Shown here in pieces: positions 31,867 through 41,762 of a stretch of DNA of 43,377 nt. How positions within the stretch are numbered: position 1 is the first letter of the stretch; every line of letters begins with the position of its first letter. Both the position numbers and the translations under genes were made by a program. The stretch is from Stereocaulon alpinum (Eukaryota; Ascomycota; Lecanoromycetes; Lecanorales; Stereocaulaceae): contig JAEUBA010000151.1 in assembly GCA_018257865.1 (NCBI GenBank), forward strand, positions 1-43,377, in the 5' to 3' direction. Below the pieces are notes generated by a model, which saw only the letters and a list, made by a program, of their open reading frames with translations, did not search any database and was not told the origin of the DNA.

Positions 31867-33411
31867 ATGGGTGTTTTCGACCACGAGTCCCAGTCACCAA
31901 CCCGATATTCCAGCATGTTGGGTCGGGGCGTGGGAGAAGCGAGGCGGCGGATCGTCCTTATATGCTTGATAGCCTTCTTTCTCATCCTCACGCTGGTCGC
32001 ATTCCGACGTCAAGATACCATCAAAGAGGTCGTTGGCAAGGGAATCCATCGAGCTCCAGCCGCTCCAGCACCAGTAGCAACGTCGGACACCAAGACTGAT
32101 CTACAAGAGCACGCTTCCAAAGCAGATACACAAAAGTCGGAAAAGGCAAAGTCAAAACCATCAATACCACAGACCCAATACAAGGGGCCCGTGCTTGGCA
32201 ATGGCGAAAGAACCCTCGCTCAGGAGAGTCTGCAAGACATCCATAACAGCTCTTTGGGGGTACGTTGTCGACACACGGGGTTGAGGCTGTGGACATTCGC
32301 TGACTGAGCCGCTTGAAAACAGTTCGGCAAAGTCTTTGTTCTCAATGTTCCTGCACGAAGCGACAAACTTGACGCAATGAAACTGACTTCTTCCTTGACC
32401 GGCTTCGAATTCGATATCATCGAAGGCATCAACGGGAAGGACGTTCCTAAGAAAGCCCTATCAGGTGTAAGTCTAATCTTCATTCGCTGTCGATCCTTCG
32501 GGTCCTTCCCGATCAGAGCTTACAGGGCATGCAGGTCTGGTCGGATAGTCCTAACGTTGGAGGTGTCATTGGCTGCTGGCGTGGACATATGGAATTCGCC
32601 GGAGAGTACGTTGCTCCTCTACGACTTATCTTCTTCCATGCTGACTCCGCTGCTCGTTCTCAGGGTTGCGAGAAGACAGCTAGCCACTGCCATCATTATG
32701 GAAGACGACGCCGATTGGGACGTCAGCTTCCGATCACAACTGGAATATGTAGCTCTGGGTAGCCAGACTCTCATGGATACCCCAAAAGACACTGTGCCTG
32801 TTTCACCATATGGTGACGGCTGGGACTTGATCTGGCTGGGTCATTGCGCGTCGGTACCTGACGATGGCGACAATCGACGATTCGTCATAAAGAACGATCC
32901 CACTGTTACTCCTCCAACACACCGTACGAACTTTGGTGGCGTACCGGACATGACTCCTTACGACAACTCTACCCGCCTCATGTACTTTACCAAGGGCTCT
33001 ACATGTACCTATTCGTACGCGCTCTCACTACATGGTGCACGTAAGATCCTCAAGTGGCTCTCTATGGACATCTACTCCGGACCGATCGACTTTGGTCTTC
33101 ATGACATGTGTGCGAAGAAGGAACGAGGATTCAAGTGCATCGGTGTCTTCCCACAAATCATCGCCGATCATAAGCCCGCTGGCGCTGGAAATAAGGACAC
33201 AGACATAGGGAATGGAGAGGATAAGATCCGACAGAAGGGCTTCTCATACAACATTGTGCACAGCACAAGACTGAATGCCGATGTCTTGACCGATGGGCAC
33301 TTGGACAAGGTTACCAGCCAGTGGCCCGATGAGACTCCGAAGTTGAACGGCCCGATCATCACCGAGTTCACGAACGAACAACACCAGAACACGCCCGATA
33401 AGGCGGCTTAA
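31867..33411 (+). CDS. family 25 glycosyltransferase, type II membrane protein
   Basis: 454 aa from four exons: 31,867-32,259, 32,323-32,466, 32,526-32,605 and 32,664-33,411. The introns are 63, 59 and 58 bp with donors gtacgt, gtaagt and gtacgt; introns 1 and 3 have gctgac branch points. Splicing assembles KVFVLNVPARSDKLDAM, GGVIGCWRGHMEF and ATAIIMEDDADWD, the ordered landmarks of Pfam Glyco_transf_25. EDDAD (219-223) supplies the metal/nucleotide-sugar-binding acidic cluster. A cytoplasmic Arg-rich start and one membrane span at 29-46 make it a type II protein, probably Golgi, with a Lys/Ala/Pro stem to about residue 110. Family 25 enzymes transfer galactose or similar sugars; the acceptor is unknown. 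The exon 2/3 junction could shift to a nearby AG (32,534), which would delete GMQ. Confidence 0.85.
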
Positions 33412-34199
33412 TTGGGTATCATGTGCTTTTGAGAAAGACTCTCGGCGTTTGGATATAAATCGTCATTCTTAGGCTGTGGAGATGCTGGGGTTACTGTAGA
33501 AAGGATGGATAAGAGAGCAGATTGTTAATCTTATACAAAATTGTATTGAAACGGAGGCCTTTGCAGATATGTTTTGGACAACAAGGAATAGCGTTTCTCG
33601 TGGAGGAACTTCAGTCCCCCTCTGGACACCTCCTGGGTACGTCATTAGCCTCTGCTCACGGGAGAGCGATCCCTGAAGTAAGGCGTGTTATCATATAGTT
33701 AACAGAGTAGCCGATTGAGGATATGTACTTGGATAATATAACGATATGATGAACATTGAAGAATGAACGGGATCAAAGTTGATGTGTCTACGATGGTCCT
33801 GATCTTCGTTTTATCCGCTCAAGATAGCTTCACAATCAACGGTGTATTTTCTGTAAAGATTAATAATGTATGGGGGTAGATGAATGATAATAATGTGTGC
33901 CTTTTCCCAACGCATCAATGTATCATTGCCTCGTAGTATTGAGACAATATCATTGGATGTTGGTTGCTGGCCGTTGAAGGATCCCTGTTGTCGATCTTTT
34001 CTGATCGCCCAGTGATTGCCGTCTTCGAGCAACTCGCGAACCGAAACTCCAACAGAACTAAATTGCCAGCACCAACTCATCCCTCACCGCAACGTCGCAC
34101 TCACCGTGATGAACGGCACTTCAAGCCAATCGCGTACATCAATGCTTCATCCTATTTGATCAAAGGCTGTTTTGCCATTCACCATCACGCCGTACCATC
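33412..34199. other. spacer and SPP1 upstream region
   Basis: The glycosyltransferase 3' flank, then the 5' region of the PHD-finger gene, both on the plus strand. AT-rich around 33,690-33,920 but without the RIP pattern. No gene seen. Confidence 0.5.
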
Positions 34200-36568
34200 A
34201 TGTCGAAGCTCTCTGAACTCCTCAACCCCGCCCCAACTTCTCAGACCTCCCCAACAACTACACAAGCCTCTCAAGCTCCCCAAGTCCAGCCTCTGATCCT
34301 AGATGGACACGATCGCCGTACTTCGTCTGTCTCGCATGGAAGTCCAACGCATTCGCGATATCCATCCCTAACATCCCCAGGTCTCGAAGCTCTTGCAAAC
34401 GCAGCAAGCAACACCGCGCCCATTCTATCACATCCACAAAATTCGAATGGATTTACACAACCGTTTTCAGCTTCTTATCAACAGCCAGGTCACGCGCAAT
34501 ATGGGTCGAGACCGGGATCGAGCCACACGCTACCGCCGCTGAGCGATGGGTTCTCGAATGCTAGTGGACATCAACACTCCTCAGGGCTCGAGCAGTACCA
34601 TCATTTAAGTGGTGCTGAGCGAAGGGTAGAAAGCGTTGACCACTCAGCGAGACTGCCTCCATTACAGGGCTCACCTGAGATTGAGCCTTCCTACACTACA
34701 GACGCGTTTCAACAACTCAGTGAAGCCTCAAAACATGCCCACGACGATATGCAATGGGAACCTTCCTCAACACAACCTCAAGAAGTAAATCAGCTCCGAG
34801 AAATGAACCAGAACATTGACGCGCAGTCCACCTCACAACCCCGGCAGTCCTCACCTGGCGCCCCATTGCCCCTATCAGCTACAAATCTACCAAGCACTCA
34901 GAACGAGCAAGTTGAGATCAAAGCAGAGTTGACGGAGAATCCTCTGGATACCTGTCAAATTGAGCCTTCGGTAAAGGAAGGATCTGGGGTTGCCTCGGCG
35001 CAATCTACCACAGCTATGGGCACCCCTAAAGCTCTGGCAGACATCAAGAAAGATGCCACACAATCTCCCGCACCAATGGACAACTCGACTGGCACACCAT
35101 CGAAACCAAAGTCAGCTCCAAGCAGGAAAAGGCCGGCCCCCGGCTCAAAGAAAGGCACAGCTAGCACAGTGAAATCAGCTCCCAAAAAGCGCAAGCTCGA
35201 CAATGAGAGCGTTGACGGAACTCTCTCGGGTCAGCGCACTGGCACTCCAGCAACGAGCCGTGCAAGCATGACACCGGCCCCAAAGCCACGCAAGCAAGGC
35301 TCAGTCACTCCTGCACGAAGCTCCTCGGTCGCGAATGGGCCAGAGGGTGAAAGTGACGAGGATGACAATGAGCTATACTGCATATGTCGCAAACCTGACG
35401 ACCATACCCTTATGATTGGCTGCGATGGTCCATGTGAGGACTGGTACCATGTCAGATGCGTTGGTATGGACGCAACAAAGTCCAAGTTGATACAAAAGTG
35501 GTATTGTAAGTTTCCAGCACATGGAATCACCTAGCTTGAAAGCATTGCTGACCACAACATGACATGTTAGGCCCACTTTGTGCGGAGAAGGGGAACGAAA
35601 CTCTATGGAAGCGAATGTGCCGACTTGAGGGCTGTCAAGAACCCGCTCGGCTAGATGGCGAGACTAAATCCAAATACTGCTCCGACGAGCACGGCGCAGA
35701 GTTCATGAGAGCGCGCCTAGTGGGTGGAGAGCCGGAGCAGAAAAAATCGAATGCACCGCGTAGCCACAAAAAGAAGCGACAGGACAACTTCACAGACAAC
35801 TTCGGCAATGCTGGAGATTCGGATGATGATCGCGTGTACCTCCGCGGCGGAATTATGAGGGTTCCAGAATTGAAAGCTGCGGTTGATGGGTCGACAGATG
35901 TAAATGCTTTCCACAGGCTAGGAGAAGGTGTTCTAAGCCCACCTGCGACAGCTAGCCCAGAAGGCGAAGACGCGAAGAAAGACAAAGTAATTTACACAGC
36001 GGAGGAGAAAGCGCTACTCGAAGAAATCTCCGACAAGAGGGAGAAGTGTAGGGCGAGGAAGAGAATGCTGGATGACCGTGACAAGCTCCTAGGCCTGATT
36101 ACTGCGCGAGGCAAAGCGGTACTGGCTGAATTGAAAGAGAAGGACAAGTCCGTCAAAGATATCTGTGGTTACGACTCCCGCCTCACCTGGTCAGATCAAG
36201 AATTCAATGACTGGCGTGCTTCATCAGAAGGACAAAAGTCGCTGGAGAAGGGCGGTGTACTGGGACCTCCTGCCTCCGTGGTAAACAAAGACAACGATGT
36301 GGACATGACGAACGGTCAGGCAATCGCAGGAAACAGCGAGACCAAGGCAAGTGACAATGCGAACGAGGATGAGGAGATTGGCAAAGGCGTTTGCAAGAAG
36401 AAACGCTGCGAGAGGCATAGGCAATGGTTGAAGTTGCAGCAACAGGATAATCTTTTCGAGAAGGATCAGGCTAGGCAGGAGATGAAGAGGTTGGAAGCTG
36501 AGGAGAAGGGGCTCAGGAATCGGGCTACGATCAGGAGCTTGGAGGTCATGGAGGGTGGAGAGGGATGA
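34200..36568 (+). CDS. spp1: SPP1/CFP1-like PHD subunit of Set1 (COMPASS) H3K4 methyltransferase
   Basis: 767 aa from exons 34,200-35,505 and 35,571-36,568. The 65-bp intron (donor gtaagt, branch gctgac, acceptor gttag) falls inside the Cys436 codon. The PHD finger (393-439) has the full Cys4-His-Cys3 set: C394, C396, C408, C412, H417, C420, C436 and C439, with the H3K4me-reading aromatic at DWYH. A second Cys/His cluster follows directly (MCRLEGC...KYCSDEHG), and the C-terminal part holds KKKRCERHRQWLKL and a coiled coil, as in yeast Spp1 and animal CXXC1. The N-terminal 390 residues are Ser/Pro/Gln-rich and disordered with basic patches near 300-360. Spp1 binds H3K4me2/3 and supports Set1 trimethylation at promoters. 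The PHD is well supported; the COMPASS role is inferred from the domain order. Confidence 0.88.
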
Positions 36569-37227
36569 GAGAAGAGACTTCTACCATTGTCAGCACGGCC
36601 CACGCATCGATTTGGACATAACATCCAGTTCAAACCTGAATGGGCGTCAAAGGAACAAGGGTTTCTGGAGTTCGTATCCAACTGCAACCTGGCATATCTG
36701 AGGAGCAAGCAATCACTAGATTTTGGTCGTCAGGTCCATCTACGACGAACATAACAGCACAGAATAGCATAACATAGCCAAGCATAACAGCCTTACCAAG
36801 CTACGTACCCAACCCAAATAAACACAACCACCCCAAACCCACCATCCCGTCCGTCCCTGAATCACTCCCACGCCCGTTTCAGATCCCTCCCTCTCTGCAC
36901 AGTGACGTCCAATAGGGCTGAAACGCACGCAACCCTAACCGTACCTTAAACATACATAATTAGATTCACCAACGGACGCCAGCTTACCTGCAGCTTCCTA
37001 AACACGTCTTGTACCAGCTCTTTTCACAGCATATTGTGTTCGTTTCAAGGATTGAACTCGATTGCTACATACTCCTCCTCTCTTCCTCTTCAGCACCGGG
37101 ACCTCCTTGTCAACTACTCATCCCTAACGTCCTAAAATCGCTGCCTGCAAGACGCGTATCCATCTCGCACACGCATACCAAATTCCCAGCTCCTAAGACG
37201 GGCCTCGCGCTCACTAACCTGATAGCG
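36569..37227. other. spacer and leader of the ankyrin gene
   Basis: The 3' flank of the PHD gene, then a pyrimidine-rich 5' leader (about 37,070-37,200) of the ankyrin gene. A frame open from 37,009 runs into the ankyrin CDS but has no ATG before 37,228. Nothing else is recognised. Confidence 0.5.
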
Positions 37228-37888
37228 ATGAGTGACGATGTAAGCTCTCCTTCACCTCACCATCATCGAGTCATACCCAAACGTGAACTTACAATCATCC
37301 AGGGCGCATCCCCCCGCGAACTCCTCCTCGAAGCCTGTCGGCGCAACAACACCTCCCTCCTCACCGATCTACTAAAATCATTAGAATCAGCTGAGAATAT
37401 AGCGCGGCTTTTGAATACAGCTACGGATGGGGTCGGGGGGTTTTGTTTGCATATTGCTGCCAGCTACGGAAGCTACGAGGTGCTCGATACGCTACTCGAT
37501 CAGGAGGGGTTGGAGGTCGATCCTGTGGATAGGCTGGAGAGGGACACGCCGTTGCATAAGGCTGTTAGGTTTGTTAATGGGTTGGGGAGTGAGGAGTGGG
37601 AGGCTGGGGCGTCGATAGCGGAGTTGTTGTTGGATGCTGGGGCGGATCCGAGGTATGATACCCCTTTGCGTTGTGGCAGTCATCTATTCCCATTGATATG
37701 CTAATCCGAGTGCAATGCGCAGAATACGAAACAAAGCCAAGCTAAAGCCCTTCGAACTCGTCGACCCACGGAACACAGAACTCAGAAAAACGCTCCAGAA
37801 AGCGGAATTTGCTATGATGGCTGGAGACGATGTGGTGGACAATGATGAAGATGAGGGGCCGACAGGGAGCGCGAGCGATAGCGAATGA
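37228..37888 (+). CDS. small ankyrin-repeat protein
   Basis: 175 aa from exons 37,228-37,239, 37,303-37,652 and 37,723-37,888. Intron 2 (70 bp, donor gtatga, branch gctaat, acceptor gcgcag) joins LLLDAGADPR to IRNKAKLKPFELV, restoring an ankyrin helix pair. Intron 1 (63 bp, gtaagc...ccag) is a multiple of three without stops, so retaining it gives a 196-aa form; I prefer splicing because MSDDGASPRELLLEACRRNN reads like the usual compact N-terminus. About two to three ankyrin repeats span residues 45-135 (GFCLHIAASYGSYEVLDTLL, TPLHKAVRF). The tail is acidic (DDVVDNDEDEGPTG) and ends ASDSE. It is similar in size and layout to yeast Yar1 and Ycr051w. Partner unknown. Confidence 0.8.
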
Positions 37889-38320
37889 ACCCCTTCTTGC
37901 ATGATATCTCTACATTTCAGTGATGATGCATAGCCTGGCGCTATCGGGGAGGGTCGGATTGAATGCATTGCGAGAGGTGGTTAGACAGTTTTGTACGTTA
38001 TACAGCTAGAGGCGGCATTGGGTAGATGTCGCCCTCGTCAGTCGGTTACTGACGAAAACTATTGCCTTTTCGGATTTCTCTTTACAACTCCCTAAACTAT
38101 CCGAGCCCTGCGTTCTCCTGTGACTGGACTGGGCCTGACGAGGTATCAGCTACGTGAAAGCTCCGAATTCTTGCGGAAGACTCACAATGCAGCTGACCCC
38201 CGCCAGCCTCGTCGATTGAGGCACAACAGACTTCCACCTTAGCGTGTGAGAAGTCGCACCTCAAGCATCCTGCCTGCTTTTCCTCTACTCTCTCAAACGT
38301 GCAAAAAGCCATCGACTGCT
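37889..38320. other. spacer between convergent genes
   Basis: The 3' flanks of the ankyrin gene (+) and RPC11 (-). No gene, repeat or RNA recognised. Confidence 0.5.
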
Positions 38321-38800
38321 TCAATTCGCCCTCCACGTCTGCGCACAAGTAGTGCACTGCCAACGCATCAGCACCGCTCCTCCCACCGCAAAGAATATCA
38401 AGTCAGCACAACCCACCTTATAAAACGTAGTCATCGGCTCATCCGCACTCCTAATCTGCACCTGATAAAAAAACGCCTGACCCCCCTCACACCCCTCCCG
38501 CGTACACTGCGCATCCGTCTTATCGACATTATCCCACGCCCCCTTGCCCCCCAACACGTCCTCCACTTCCTTCCTCTTCATCTCTTTGCGCTCGTAGTAT
38601 TTTTTGTCGATGAGGAATTCGTAGGGGCAGGTGCGGCATTCGAGACGGTTTTGACCGCTGGGGTGGGAGGCTGTGGGGGCGCTGGAGCGGGATATTGTTA
38701 GGGAGTTGGAGCAGCAGGGACAGACTGGGAGGGTGGTTAGGTTGGGTGTGTGGAGGGTTGAATGGGGGATGGAGGGGAGGGGAGGGATACAGAGGAGCAT
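38321..38800 (-). CDS. rpc11: RNA polymerase III subunit RPC11 (C11)
   Basis: 117 aa from minus-strand exons 38,800-38,791, 38,724-38,417 and 38,356-38,321. Intron 1 (66 bp, donor gtatcc, branch cctaac) follows ten coding bases; removing it gives MLLFCPCCSNSL, the family N-terminus. Intron 2 (60 bp, gtgggt...ggcag) joins TTFYK to CTTCAQTW. The protein has an N-terminal zinc ribbon (CPCC... then LECRTCPYEF) and a C-terminal TFIIS-like ribbon with the RSADEP loop carrying the acidic Asp-Glu pair needed for RNA cleavage. C11 gives Pol III its intrinsic RNA-cleavage and termination/reinitiation functions. Intron 2 has no stop and is a multiple of three, so unspliced RNA would encode a 20-residue insertion splitting the catalytic ribbon just before its last Cys pair. 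Length fits the family (about 110 aa). Confidence 0.9.
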   Translation of the reverse strand: MLLCIPPLPSIPHSTLHTPNLTTLPVCPCCSNSLTISRSSAPTASHPSGQNRLECRTCPYEFLIDKKYYERKEMKRKEVEDVLGGKGAWDNVDKTDAQCTREGCEGGQAFFYQVQIRSADEPMTTFYKVGCADLIFFAVGGAVLMRWQCTTCAQTWRAN

Positions 38801-40154
38801 GTTGGTTGTTGGTCAAGGGAAGCAGAGGGGGGATTAAGCTTGACTTGAAGGAGTCGTGAAATTGAAAGTGGGATGGAGAATTTGGGCGGAGGTTTTCCGC
38901 TCTGAGCTTTTGATCAAATCTCGATGCCTCTTGTTTTCTTCCACCTTTCAAGTAAGTCGATTACCTAGAAAATCGAACGGTATCTACTTTCGCTATAGAT
39001 TGCGAACTGGGAATAATCCTCAGATCGCAGGGTTTTTCTTCGCGACAGTAAGGGAACTAAGTACGAGCTACAGGGCGTCGATGTAGAGAGTTGCGAGTAC
39101 ATTCTCTGCTCAAACCTATACCATTCCATTTCGAAGATTTAAGATGATTTCTACGACAAACACTTAATAATACCAACCCTGTGATAAGGTCAACAAGAGC
39201 ACTGGAATGCGGAGCAAGCACGATCAAAAGTAGCTATATCTGGATGTAGCCTACCTGAGCACTCGGGTGGCAGGGTCTCCAGCTCTAGGGTGACTGAGAG
39301 ATTGTGACATCGATCCCGTGAAAGGAACGTACGAACACACTCAACCACGATACAGGATCATACGTCTTTGTAACGTCTTTCGCTTGTGGATTGCTCACAT
39401 TTCATATTACTGCAGAAAGACTTTCTTGAATATTGCTTCAGCCTCCTCTACCATAGTGACCACGAAACGACGATATATTCTCACGCAATTTCCCCCAATG
39501 CCGAAACTCCTTACAATACTGAAGACAGCTTTACCATCGCCTCCCGAAATTCTCTTATCAGCCCAAGAAATACATGTCATCATATTGCATGCAGTCCTAC
39601 CGTTTGTTGCATTGGTTTCTACACCTAACATTGGCTCATCAGACGACCTTGCTTTGACCGGGCCTTCTTTTCACAAATTCACAAAGTGTTTGCGGAACAA
39701 AGTTTTTCTGTTAGAATATCTCTAAATCGATGACGGAAGGCCACACAATTACTTACACTCCAGACCGGCAAAAAGCCTCAGCAAAACAACGAATTCGGGC
39801 TCCCAAGTCCCTATGGGAGCTAGATTGTCAGCTTCTTTTCCACTCCCACACTCATGGATGTGGACTACAAGAGCATATTATTCTGTCTGTAAAGCTTCTT
39901 ACTAGATAGAAGTACGTACATGGTTAGGAAGCACCGGGCGTTCATCCAGGAACGGAGCTACGGCACCATGTCATCATGCCGCCCGAGCCGCAAAACAACA
40001 GAATTGTGGGGTATCTTCACAGATGATTAGAAATCCATGTACTCTTCCACAGTACAAGAAAGACTGATATCTCTTCAAATCTCCACTTGCCTCATCTCCC
40101 TCTATATCTATGCTACATCGTGTGAACCAATTGACCAAACAGGTAGCCAACGCC
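38801..40154. other. 1.35-kb spacer between divergent genes
   Basis: The shared upstream region of RPC11 (-) and the glutathione transferase gene (+). An open frame of 135 codons at 39,318-39,725 begins with GTG and has no recognisable motif. No tRNA or repeat found. Confidence 0.45.
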
Positions 40155-41015
40155 ATGTCTTCTTCCCGCAAAACACCAGATATCAACCTCTACACAACAC
40201 AAACGCCCAATGGCATCAAGATCTCCATAACTCTCGAGGAACTTGGGTAAGATCATCTCACCTACATCTCCTTCCCCTCTTTTGCCTGCACCTATAACCC
40301 ATGCACCGCCCACTACCATCTACTAACATAATTATTCAGCCTCCCCTACACAACCCACAAAATCGACATTACAAAAGACACCCAAAAAGAACCCTGGTTC
40401 CTAGAAATAAACCCCAACGGCCGCATCCCCGCCCTAACAGACACCTTCACCGACGGCAAAACCATCCGCCTCTTCGAGTCCGGCTCCATAATGCAATACC
40501 TAGTCGAGCAATACGACCAAGACGAACACAAAATCAGCTATCCACGGGGTACGCGGGAATACTACGAAGTCAACAACTGGCTCTTTTTTCAAAATGCAGG
40601 CGTTGGTCCTATGCAGGGTCAAGCGAACCATTTCCACCGCTATGCGCCGGAGAAGATACCCTACGGCGTGAATAGATATCAAAATGAAACGAGGCGGTTA
40701 TATGGCGTGCTAGACAAACATCTTGCGACCTCTAAATCTGGATACCTCGTCGGTGACAAGTGCACGATAGCGGACATATCACACTGGGGCTGGGTAGTAT
40801 CTGCCGGATGGGCGGGCGTTGATATCGATGAATTCCCTAATCTGAAGGCGTGGGAGGAGCGCATGTTAGCTAGACCGGGGGTCGAGAAGGGACGCCATGT
40901 GCCGCAGCCTCATCGCATCAAGGAGATGCTGGCTGATAAGGAGGCGACGGAGAAGCATGCTGCTGAGAGCGCGAAGTGGATTCAGGCGGGGCAGGCGAAG
41001 GATGCGAAGAAGTGA
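40155..41015 (+). CDS. Ure2-like glutathione S-transferase
   Basis: 255 aa from exons 40,155-40,246 and 40,340-41,015. The 93-bp intron has donor gtaaga, a consensus branch actaac and acceptor ttcag. The thioredoxin-like domain (about 10-90) reads INLYTTQTPNGIKISITLEE and NPNGRIPAL, with the cis-Pro, and then FESGSIMQYL, the glutathione gamma-Glu-binding ESG loop. The helical domain (about 97-225) includes GDKCTIADISHWGWV, the conserved capping motif. This arrangement matches the Ure2/YfcG-like group, in which TxxPNG takes the place of the catalytic Tyr or Ser. Such enzymes conjugate or reduce with glutathione; lacking an Asn-rich N-terminus, it is an enzyme-type homologue rather than the nitrogen regulator Ure2 itself. 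The C-terminal 30 residues are charged and Ala-rich. Confidence 0.9.
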
Positions 41016-41622
41016 ATTTGCTTACTGTTGTAGTGAGGTAGATCGGGTCTGTAGAATTTCAGCATGCAGCCTCTTTACGAATTTCCCGTTATCAGACCAT
41101 CACAACGCTTCCGCAATTCTTTCACCTCCCCCCTTTCACGCCCCCTTGACACCCCCCAACGCATTCAAGTCTTCTCTTCTTGGGCTCAAATGAATCTGTC
41201 GTGATCTAAGTCACTGCACCCTGAGACTTTCTGCAAACCTTCCCCATCGGCCTTTGCTCATCACAGCACATCTCCCGCAACTCTTTCACCTCCCCCCTTT
41301 CACGCCCCCTTCACACCCCTCAACGCATTCAAGTCTTCTCTTCTTGCCCTCAAATGAATCTGTCGTGATCAAAGTCACTGCACCCTGACACCTTTTCGCA
41401 AACCTTCCCCATCAGCCTATGCTCATCACAGCACATCAATGGTTCACCGACTTGAGATTCGCGTAGGATAGCACATCCCCTTGCCAAGTCTATGAGACCC
41501 ATGAGCTGTATGCGAAATAGGAAACAAGGCGCTAAAGCATGCTAATAATGGATGCAGGACGGTGAAAGGTAATATCTAGCACACAGCCATTTGAGATGAT
41601 ATTGCAGCAAGGTTGCTAGTAT
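41016..41622. other. downstream spacer before the right repeat block
   Basis: Intergenic sequence after the glutathione transferase, containing the tandem duplication at 41,111-41,436 and no gene. Composition is ordinary up to about 41,620. Confidence 0.5.
41111..41436. repeat. two-copy tandem duplication, 164-bp unit
   Basis: Copies at 41,111-41,274 and 41,275-41,436 begin ccgcaa(t/c)tctttcacc and end catcacagcacat. They differ at a scatter of positions that is not confined to the RIP pattern, and by a small length difference. Non-coding and pyrimidine-rich, directly downstream of the glutathione transferase gene. Confidence 0.9.
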
Positions 41623-41762
41623 TGTTGTATCTAGGTGGTTGGGGGCTTCTTGCTAATAACTATGGCTGAGGTGGCTAAGGCGCTACTACCGGTTGCGATT
41701 ACTACTACTAATTCTTACTGCTAATTCTTGCTGACGTTACTACTACTAATTCTTACCTAACA
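41623..41762 (-). repeat. candidate short LTR (140 bp) of an LTR retroelement
   Basis: The segment begins tgttgtatc and ends cctaaca, giving TGTTG...TAACA termini typical of LTRs. Just inside, at 41,763-41,779, the minus strand shows a purine tract (ctaaaaaagggggatagc), as expected next to a 3' LTR. It contains two identical 20-bp strings (41,699-41,718 and 41,737-41,756). The partner LTR would be outside the window, so neither the LTR nor its target duplication can be confirmed here. Confidence 0.35.

Noticed and set aside
39318..39725. 135-codon plus-strand frame upstream of the GST gene
   Set aside because: It starts with GTG, has no recognisable domain and lies in a divergent promoter region.
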